Positions 58,713 to 64,000 of a stretch of 64,000 bases of DNA are shown here, piece by piece (position 1 is the first letter of the stretch; every line of letters starts with the position of its first letter). The stretch spans positions 614,824 to 678,823 of the forward strand of contig NZ_HG931175.1 of assembly GCF_000582785.1 (NCBI RefSeq). The letters run 5' to 3'. A program made the translations under genes and the position numbers. The notes beneath the pieces are model-generated. The model saw only the letters and a program-made list of their open reading frames with translations, ran no database searches and had not been told where the DNA came from. The DNA is from Candidatus Blastococcus massiliensis AP3 (GTDB lineage Bacteria > Actinomycetota > Actinomycetes > Mycobacteriales > Geodermatophilaceae).

Positions 58713-59360
58713 TCAGTCGCGGGGACCGGTGAGCTCCGGCCGGGTCGCCAGGATGACGCCGAGCGCCGTGTAGCCGAGCAGCAGGTGACCGGTGCTGACG
58801 AACGCGCTCCCCTCGTCACCGACCAGCGCGATGGCCGGGATCATGAACAGCAGCCAGGTCTCCGCGATGGCCGGCCAGATCCGCGCCGGGCCGCGCCACC
58901 GGCCCGCGATGGCGATGCGGATGCCGATCGCGGCCATGCCCAGCATCGACAGCGGCCAGAACGCGTCGAGCGCCAGCCAGAACGCGTCCTCGGACACGTC
59001 GGGAGCGACCATCCACTGGATCGAGGAGGCGATGGCCAGGCCCAGCATCACGTGCTCGGCGTGCAGGAACCCACGGGCCAGCCGGCCGGTGCCCGTCGCG
59101 CCGGTGCGCAGCTGCACGGTGACCAGGGCGACCAGACCGAGCTGGAACAGCAGCGACGAGGCCTTGTAGGCCAGCGGGTACTCGCCGTCGACCGGGTCGA
59201 TGTCGTAGGTGAGGGCGGTGCCGACGGCCCAGGCGGCCGCGCCGACCGCCATGGCGACGCCGCCGAGGCGGACCGTCCTCGTCAGGTCGGACGACCGGCT
59301 CGGGGGAGCCACCGACGGCGCATCGGTGCGGGCGGACGGCGGGCTGGTGTTGACGGACAT
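58713..59360 (-). CDS. Polytopic membrane protein of unknown function
   Basis: A 215-residue integral membrane protein with about six helices (for example LGGVAMAVGAAAWAVGTALTY, LLFQLGLVALVTVQL, IWPAIAETWLLFMIPAIALV) after a polar Ser/Pro-rich N-terminus. No family recognised. ATG 59360 is supported by GGAGGAA. It is divergent from the sensor kinase at 59536 and shares a 175-bp control region, so it is a likely target of that two-component system (inference). Confidence 0.75.
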   Translation of the reverse strand: MSVNTSPPSARTDAPSVAPPSRSSDLTRTVRLGGVAMAVGAAAWAVGTALTYDIDPVDGEYPLAYKASSLLFQLGLVALVTVQLRTGATGTGRLARGFLHAEHVMLGLAIASSIQWMVAPDVSEDAFWLALDAFWPLSMLGMAAIGIRIAIAGRWRGPARIWPAIAETWLLFMIPAIALVGDEGSAFVSTGHLLLGYTALGVILATRPELTGPRD

Positions 59361-59482
59361 CGTTCCTCCGGGAGACGGGGCGCGATGCCCCGGTGGCATC
59401 GCCGGCCTCGACCGTCGTCGGCCGCCGTCCCGGGCAGCCAGTGCCGTGCCGGCAGATCGCGCCCGGGTCCGTCCCGGGTGGA

Positions 59483-59516
59483 ACGGGACACCGTGCCCCT
59501 GTCCGACGGGACACCG
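59483..59516 (+). promoter_or_regulatory. Paired direct repeats upstream of the sensor-kinase gene
   Basis: ACGGGACACCG occurs twice, at 59483-59493 and 59506-59516, 23 nt apart (about two helical turns). GGGAC/GTCCC half-sites surround them. They lie just upstream of the CATGAT -10 box, a fitting place for a response-regulator site. Confidence 0.5.
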
Positions 59517-59523
59517 GTCCCGG

Positions 59524-59529
59524 CATGAT
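59524..59529 (+). promoter_or_regulatory. -10-like box of the sensor-kinase gene
   Basis: CATGAT, 6 nt before GTG 59536, in the leaderless arrangement. A weaker match than the TANNNT boxes. Confidence 0.4.
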
Positions 59530-59535
59530 CCGCGC

Positions 59536-61665
59536 GTGGAGGTCCGGGAGCGCACCGCCGCGGCCGCACCCACGGCCGTCCGGCAGGCACGCTCCCGGTG
59601 GGACCGGGTGGTGCCCGCACTGGGCTGGATCGGCCTGGCCGTCACGTTCGCCGCCGTGGCGGCCACGGTCGTCCTCGACGTCATCACCCCCGAGGCGGCC
59701 CGGACCGCCACCGAGTCGGGCCGAGGCTGGGAGATCGGCCTGTCCGGCGTGCTGCTGGCCGTCCCCGGTGCGCTGCTCCTGCAGCGCGCCCCGCGGAACG
59801 CGGTCTCCTGGGTCGTCGCGGGCATGGCCCTCTTCTGGGCCTTCGACGGGCTGGCCTCGTCCTGGCTGGCCTACGCGGTGCACAGCGACCCGCCGCTGGC
59901 CGGAGCCTCGCTCGCCTTCTGGTTCGTGCAGCGGTTCGGCGCCTGGCTGCTGTTCGGGCTTCCCCTGCTGCTCCTGCTCTATCCCGACGGCCGGCTGCCC
60001 ACCGGCCGCTGGCGCGTGGTCTCGCTCGTGGCCCTGGGCTGCACCGCGCTGCTGCCCGTACTGGTGGTCACCACACCGGCGGACCTGCTCGACGAACGGG
60101 CCGGGCAGTCGATGCCGGAGCCCTACCAGGGACTGGACCTCGACCCGACCAGCCTGCCGCTGAGCGAGGCCGTGGTGATGCCGCTGCTCCACCTGGCCTT
60201 CCCGCTCAGCGCCGTCGGGATCGTGCTGCCGCTCGCCGTCGTCGTCCACCGGCTGCGTGCGGCCACCGGCGACGACCGGCGGCGGATGCACTGGCTGCTG
60301 TGGGCCGGTGTCGTCGACGCGCTGGTCATCACGGCCGCGCTGCTCTTCCCCTCGACCACGATCAGCCTCGACCTCACGATCGCCATCGGCCTCACCGGTC
60401 TGGCCGTGACGGTCGGCATCCTGCGTCCACGCCTGGTCGACATCGACCGGCTGCTCGGCGGGACGCTGGTGTACGGCGGGCTGGCGGTCGGCGTCGTCGT
60501 CCTCGACCTCGCGGTGCTGGCGGTGGCCGGCGTGTTCCTGGACGACCGCTTCGACGAGCGCAACGCCCTCGTCGTCACCCTGCTGCTGGTCGCGATGGTC
60601 TACGTGCCGCTGCGGGCGGCGCTGTGGCGGATCGTCCGCCGCTGGGTCCTCGGCGAGCGGGAGGACCCCTACCGGGTCGTCTCGGGCCTGGCCGAGCGGT
60701 TGGAGCGCAGCGACGGGCCGGAGGAGCAGCTGATGGCGGTGGCCGCCTCGGTCGCGGAGGCCTTCCGCTCGTCCTACGTCGGCGTCGAGGTCGGGGCTCC
60801 CGGCGGGCAGCAGGTGGTGGCCGAGCACGGCCGCCGCCCCGGCGCGCTCCAGACGCTGCCGATCGCCTACCGCGGCGAGCAGATCGGCCGGCTGCTCCTC
60901 CCCCGGGACGGCGTCCGCGCCCGGCTGGTCACGCGCGACGAGCGGCTCCTCGCCGACGTGGTCCGGCAGGCCGCCGCCGCGGCGCGCGCCAGCTCCCTGG
61001 CCCTCCAGCTGCAGGCCAGCCGGGAGCAGCTCGTCAGCGCGCGCGAGGAGGAACGCCGCCGGCTGCGCCGCGATCTGCACGACGGTCTCGGGCCCAGCCT
61101 GGGCGCTGTCGTCCTCCGGATCGACACCGCCCGCAACCTGGCGGCCGACGGTCGGGCCGAGGAGGCCGACCGGATGCTGCGGCAGGCACGCGACGACGTC
61201 GCCACGGCGCTGACCGACGTCCGGCGGCTGGTGCACGACCTGCGGCCACCGGCCCTGGACGACCTCGGCCTGGCCGGGGCTGTGCGCCAGCAGGCCGAGC
61301 GGGTGCTGCCCGCGCAGGTCACGGTCACCGTCACCGAAGGCCCCGGGGTCGCCGAGCTCCCCGCCGCGGTGGAGGTGGCGGCCTACCGGATCGCCTCCGA
61401 GGCGCTGGCGAACGCCGCCCGGCACGCGGCCCCTTCGCGCGTCGCCGTCGCGCTGGAGTGCGACGACGGCACGCTGGTCGTAACGGTGACCGACGACGGC
61501 GTCGGCATCGACCCGGCGGCCCCCGCGGGTGTCGGCCTGATCTCGCTGCGGGAGCGGGCGGCGGAACTCGGCGGCCGGTGCACGGTCGAGTGCCCACCCT
61601 CCGGCGGCACGGTGGTGCGGGCGGTCCTGCCCGCGGGAGGAGGAGTCGATGAGCGGCGCGGCTGA
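59536..61665 (+). CDS. Sensor histidine kinase, NarL-type (HisKA_3)
   Basis: A 709-residue membrane kinase. The N-terminal half has about ten hydrophobic helices, then a GAF-like domain (about 390-490), the dimerisation domain with phospho-accepting His 515 in RRLRRDLHDGLGPSLG, and an ATPase domain with ASEALANAARHA (N box), TVTDDGVGID (G1) and GVGLISLRERAAELGG (G2). The signal is unknown. GTG 59536 is the first sensible start, and upstream frames are low complexity. The gene overlaps its response regulator by 17 bp. Confidence 0.93.
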   Translation: MEVRERTAAAAPTAVRQARSRWDRVVPALGWIGLAVTFAAVAATVVLDVITPEAARTATESGRGWEIGLSGVLLAVPGALLLQRAPRNAVSWVVAGMALFWAFDGLASSWLAYAVHSDPPLAGASLAFWFVQRFGAWLLFGLPLLLLLYPDGRLPTGRWRVVSLVALGCTALLPVLVVTTPADLLDERAGQSMPEPYQGLDLDPTSLPLSEAVVMPLLHLAFPLSAVGIVLPLAVVVHRLRAATGDDRRRMHWLLWAGVVDALVITAALLFPSTTISLDLTIAIGLTGLAVTVGILRPRLVDIDRLLGGTLVYGGLAVGVVVLDLAVLAVAGVFLDDRFDERNALVVTLLLVAMVYVPLRAALWRIVRRWVLGEREDPYRVVSGLAERLERSDGPEEQLMAVAASVAEAFRSSYVGVEVGAPGGQQVVAEHGRRPGALQTLPIAYRGEQIGRLLLPRDGVRARLVTRDERLLADVVRQAAAAARASSLALQLQASREQLVSAREEERRRLRRDLHDGLGPSLGAVVLRIDTARNLAADGRAEEADRMLRQARDDVATALTDVRRLVHDLRPPALDDLGLAGAVRQQAERVLPAQVTVTVTEGPGVAELPAAVEVAAYRIASEALANAARHAAPSRVAVALECDDGTLVVTVTDDGVGIDPAAPAGVGLISLRERAAELGGRCTVECPPSGGTVVRAVLPAGGGVDERRG

Positions 61666-62323
61666 GCCGGGGACCGACGAGGAACCGCTGCGGATCCTGG
61701 TGGTGGACGACCACCCGGTGTACCGCGACGGCCTGGCAGTGCTGCTGGGCTCGGTGCCCGGCCTCGTCGTCGTCGGCACGGCGGCCGACGGCGGGTCCGC
61801 GGTGACCCTCGCGGTGGACGAGCAGCCCGACGTCGTCGTGATGGACGTGCAGATGCCCGGCATGGACGGCATCGAGGCGACCCGGCGGATCACCACTGCC
61901 TCGCCGTCGGTGGGCGTCGTCGTCCTGACCATGAGCGAGGACGACGGCACCGTGTTCGCCGCCGTCCGCGCCGGTGCCCGCGGCTACCTGCTCAAGGGCG
62001 CCGACCAGGAGGAGGTCGTCCGGGCGATCACGACGGTGGCCAACGGCGGTGCGGTCTTCGGGGCCGCGCTGGCCCGCCGGATCGCGGAGTTCTTCAGCGC
62101 CGGGCCGGCCGGTCCGGAGACCGCCTTCCCGCAGCTGACCGCCCGCGAGCGGGAGGTGCTCGACCTGGTCGCGGCCGGCCGGTCGAACGCCCAGATCGCG
62201 GCGGCCCTGTACCTGTCGCCCAAGACGGTCCGCAACAACGTGTCGAACGTGCTGACCAAGCTGCAGGTCACCGACCGGGCGCAGGCGATCGTGCGGGCCC
62301 GCGACGCCGGGCTCGGGCGCTGA
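61649..62323 (+). CDS. LuxR/NarL-family response regulator
   Basis: A 224-residue regulator: receiver domain with acidic pair in VVDDHPVYRDG, phospho-accepting Asp 66 in VVMDVQMPGMDG, a Thr in LTMSEDD and Lys in GYLLKGA, then a LuxR-type helix-turn-helix (LTAREREVLDLVAAGRSNAQ, LSPKTVRNNVSNVLTKL). ATG 61649 lies within the kinase gene. Direct repeats at 59483-59516 are candidate binding sites for autoregulation and control of the divergent membrane protein. Confidence 0.95.
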   Translation: MSGAAEPGTDEEPLRILVVDDHPVYRDGLAVLLGSVPGLVVVGTAADGGSAVTLAVDEQPDVVVMDVQMPGMDGIEATRRITTASPSVGVVVLTMSEDDGTVFAAVRAGARGYLLKGADQEEVVRAITTVANGGAVFGAALARRIAEFFSAGPAGPETAFPQLTAREREVLDLVAAGRSNAQIAAALYLSPKTVRNNVSNVLTKLQVTDRAQAIVRARDAGLGR

Positions 62324-62364
62324 CCGCGGGGAATGGCGCTCGGGCGGAGCTGGTTCGTCTGGAC

Positions 62365-62781
62365 ATGACGACCTCCTCCCAGACCCCGAAGGTGCAGAAG
62401 ACCGACGAGGAGTGGCGCGCGCAGCTGTCGCCGGAGGAGTACGCGGTGCTCCGCCAGGCCGGCACCGAGCGCGCCTGGACCGGTGAATACGTCGACACCA
62501 AGACCGTCGGCGTCTACGAGTGCCGCGCCTGCGGCGCCGAGCTGTTCCGGTCCGAGACCAAATTCGACTCGCACTGCGGCTGGCCCTCGTTCTACGAGGC
62601 CTCGGCCGAGGACAACGTGATCCTCCGCGAGGACCGCAGCTACGGGATGATCCGCACCGAGGTGCTGTGCGGCACCTGCCACAGCCACCTGGGCCACCTG
62701 TTCGACGACGCCCCGCAGACCCCCACCGGCGACCGGTACTGCATCAACTCGGTCTCCATCCGCCTGCAGCCGGCGGAGTAG
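62365..62781 (+). CDS. msrB: Peptide-methionine (R)-S-oxide reductase
   Basis: Repairs oxidised methionine (R form) in proteins. The 138-residue enzyme has zinc ligands Cys 53/56 (CRAC) and Cys 102/105 (CGTC), the substrate motif HCGWPSFYEA, GHLFDDAP, and the catalytic Cys 126 in RYCINS. No signal peptide. It is convergent with hemQ, only 8 bp between stops. msrB and hemQ are also neighbours in M. tuberculosis (Rv2674 and Rv2676c). Confidence 0.97.
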   Translation: MTTSSQTPKVQKTDEEWRAQLSPEEYAVLRQAGTERAWTGEYVDTKTVGVYECRACGAELFRSETKFDSHCGWPSFYEASAEDNVILREDRSYGMIRTEVLCGTCHSHLGHLFDDAPQTPTGDRYCINSVSIRLQPAE

Positions 62782-62789
62782 CCGGCCGT

Positions 62790-63518
62790 TCAGGCCAGGT
62801 CGCGGACCAGCTCGGCGATCGGCTTGCGGACGCCGCTGTAGAACGGCACCTCCTCGCGCACGTGCCGGCGGGCGCGGCTGGCCCGCAGGTCGCGCATGAG
62901 GTCGACGATGCGGTGCATCTCGTCGGCCTCGAAGGCGAGCATCCACTCGTAGTCGCCGAGCGCGAACGCGGCCACGGTGTTGGCGCGCACGTCCGGGTAG
63001 GGCCGGGCCTGCATGCCGTGCTCCTTGAGCATGTCCCGCCGCTCCTCGTCGGGCAGCAGGTACCACTCGTAGGAACGGACGAACGGGTAGACGCAGACGT
63101 AGCGCCGGGGCTCCTCGTCGGCCAGGAACGCCGGGATGTGGCTGCGGTTGAACTCCGCTGGCCGGTGCAGCGCCATCTGCGACCAGACCGGGTCGAGGTG
63201 CCGGCCGAGCGTCGTGCGGCGCAGCCGGGTGTAGGCCTCCTGCAGCGCCTCGGGGGTCGTGGCGTGCCACCAGACCATGAGGTCGGCGTCGGCCCGGAAA
63301 CCCGCGACGTCGTAGGTGCCGCGGACGACGACGTCCTTGCCGGCCAGCTCCTCGATCAGCGCGGAGACCTCGTCGGCCGCGGGGGTGCGCGCCTCGTCGG
63401 CCAGCGGCCGCGCCAACCTGAAGACCGACCACATCGTGTAGCGGATGCTCGCGTTGAGCTCGTTCGCCCGCTTGCCGATGCTGCGTTCCTCGGTCCGTTC
63501 CCCGGTCTGCTCGGTCAT
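62790..63518 (-). CDS. hemQ: Coproheme decarboxylase HemQ (chlorite-dismutase-like)
   Basis: Last enzyme of the coproporphyrin-dependent heme pathway of monoderm bacteria: uses peroxide to decarboxylate iron-coproporphyrin III to heme B. The 242-residue protein has [53 protein letters not shown], the propionate-contact region [18 protein letters not shown] and [23 protein letters not shown]. Its heme feeds CtaB and CtaA at the other end of the window. Confidence 0.95.
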   Translation of the reverse strand: MTEQTGERTEERSIGKRANELNASIRYTMWSVFRLARPLADEARTPAADEVSALIEELAGKDVVVRGTYDVAGFRADADLMVWWHATTPEALQEAYTRLRRTTLGRHLDPVWSQMALHRPAEFNRSHIPAFLADEEPRRYVCVYPFVRSYEWYLLPDEERRDMLKEHGMQARPYPDVRANTVAAFALGDYEWMLAFEADEMHRIVDLMRDLRASRARRHVREEVPFYSGVRKPIAELVRDLA

Positions 63519-63543
63519 GGCCCCATCATCCCCCGTGACGTGG

Positions 63544-63579
63544 ACCCGCCCGCGACCCGGTGGCAGGTCGCGGGCGGGT
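63544..63579 (-). terminator. Hairpin between the CxxC gene and hemQ
   Basis: ACCCGCCCGCGACC (63544-63557) pairs perfectly with GGTCGCGGGCGGGT (63566-63579), a 14-bp stem starting 5 nt after the stop of the small CxxC gene on the minus strand. It supports that gene being transcribed. Confidence 0.6.
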
Positions 63580-63584
63580 GGGGT

Positions 63585-63734
63585 TCAGCGTCCCGCGCGC
63601 CGGCCGGTCAGCAGGTCGGCGTGCTCGGTGCGGCAGTCGTCGCAGGCGGCCAGCCAGACGTGGTGGCGCAGGCAGCGGTAGGCGGGGCGGGGTCGGGGGA
63701 CGTTCGGGCGGTTCCGGTCGTGCACGGTGCTCAC
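63585..63734 (-). CDS. Small CxxC protein
   Basis: A 49-residue basic protein (STVHDRNRPNVPRPRPAY, CLRHHVWLAACDDCRTEH) with three cysteines, two as CDDC, and two adjacent histidines, so a zinc site is possible. No family recognised. GTG 63734 is the likely start; the frame continues upstream but reads as low-complexity shadow of the next gene. A 14-bp terminator hairpin follows it. Confidence 0.5.
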   Translation of the reverse strand: MSTVHDRNRPNVPRPRPAYRCLRHHVWLAACDDCRTEHADLLTGRRAGR

Positions 63735-63807
63735 GCAGGATGCAACGCCGGCGGGCCTGCCGGAATGCCCGCGCGGACCGGTGGCGCCCACCACCTGCCG
63801 GGGCGTC

Positions 63808-64000
63808 TCAGCGGACGGCGACGAGCATGGGACGGCTGCGGCCGGGCAGGCAGGCCAGGGCGGCCAGCCCCAGCGCGACGGCGTCCTCGATGAGAGCCGC
63901 CGCCGGGTCGGGCATACGGGCGGCCGCCCACCGACGCCACGCGGCGCCGCCCACCGACCCGACCGCTGCCGCAACGGCGCCCGCCGTCGCCGGCAGGGCG
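63808..64000 (-). CDS. Partial membrane-protein gene (5' end cut by window edge)
   Basis: The frame ends at 63808 and is open to the right edge. The visible 63 residues are small and hydrophobic with a basic-aromatic motif (GSVGGAAWRRWAAARMPDP, then AALIEDAVALGLAALACL and a short basic tail). The pattern recalls the C-terminal half of DUF4126-like membrane proteins, but I am not certain. It lies 74 bp upstream of the CxxC gene on the same strand. Confidence 0.45.
   Translation of the reverse strand, partial: ALPATAGAVAAAVGSVGGAAWRRWAAARMPDPAAALIEDAVALGLAALACLPGRSRPMLVAVR

Noticed and set aside
58816..61950. A minus-strand open frame of about 1,040 codons over the sensor kinase
   Set aside because: Opposite a kinase with complete H, N and G boxes; the antisense product has no recognisable domain.

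Overview
The window is very GC-rich, gene-dense actinobacterial chromosome. An RbpA RNA-polymerase-binding protein, WhiA, OpcA, a SufR-led suf operon, HemQ and a LigC/PrimPol-type pair all point to Actinomycetota. Protein style and many leaderless starts fit Geodermatophilaceae (Blastococcus, Geodermatophilus, Modestobacter); the family is my inference, the phylum is firm. No rRNA, tRNA, transposase, integrase, CRISPR array or prophage was found. This is mostly core chromosome, with short accessory insertions.

Layout. (1) 1-3404, minus: suf operon sufR-sufB-sufD, with sufD cut by the left edge. (2) 3559-6502: heme A synthesis (ctaA, ctaB) with deoC and a coupled small gene. (3) 6843-15209, plus: pentose-phosphate cluster tkt-tal-pgi-zwf-opcA-pgl. 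(4) 15227-20952, minus: rbpA, secG, an orphan peptide-binding lipoprotein, then tpiA-pgk-gap. (5) 21171-26201, minus: uvrC-rapZ-yvcK-whiA. (6) 26329-41112: uvrA and uvrB with a membrane protein, an SDR, an amidase, a metallo-hydrolase, an acetyltransferase, an S9 peptidase, a TerC-family protein behind a yybP-ykoY (Mn2+) riboswitch, and an alpha/beta hydrolase. (7) 41514-50726, plus: glgX-treY-treZ for trehalose from glycogen, with treY and treZ separated by MOSC, MDR and methyltransferase genes and a MOSC-like gene tail. (8) 50726-56398: RibD-like reductase, GYD protein, NUDIX hydrolase, LigC-type DNA ligase, secreted hydrolase and PrimPol. (9) 56502-64000: small membrane proteins, cold-shock protein, a two-component system, msrB, hemQ, a small CxxC protein and a cut membrane-protein gene.

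Regions 1-6 follow gene order known from Mycobacterium tuberculosis (sufR/B/D, ctaB, tkt-tal-zwf-opcA-pgl, secG-tpi-pgk-gap, whiA-yvcK-rapZ-uvrC, uvrB...uvrA), so they are ancestral. Together the genes supply NADPH and triose phosphates, Fe-S clusters, terminal-oxidase heme, excision repair and trehalose.

The main regulatory observations are: a Mn2+ riboswitch whose translation switch can be read directly; a likely SufR operator over the sufR start codon; a ten-codon ORF overlapping the zwf start; a recurring -10 box 6-8 nt before start codons (leaderless genes); and large intergenic palindromes plus a 56-nt repeat present twice. I see no clearly new multi-gene system.
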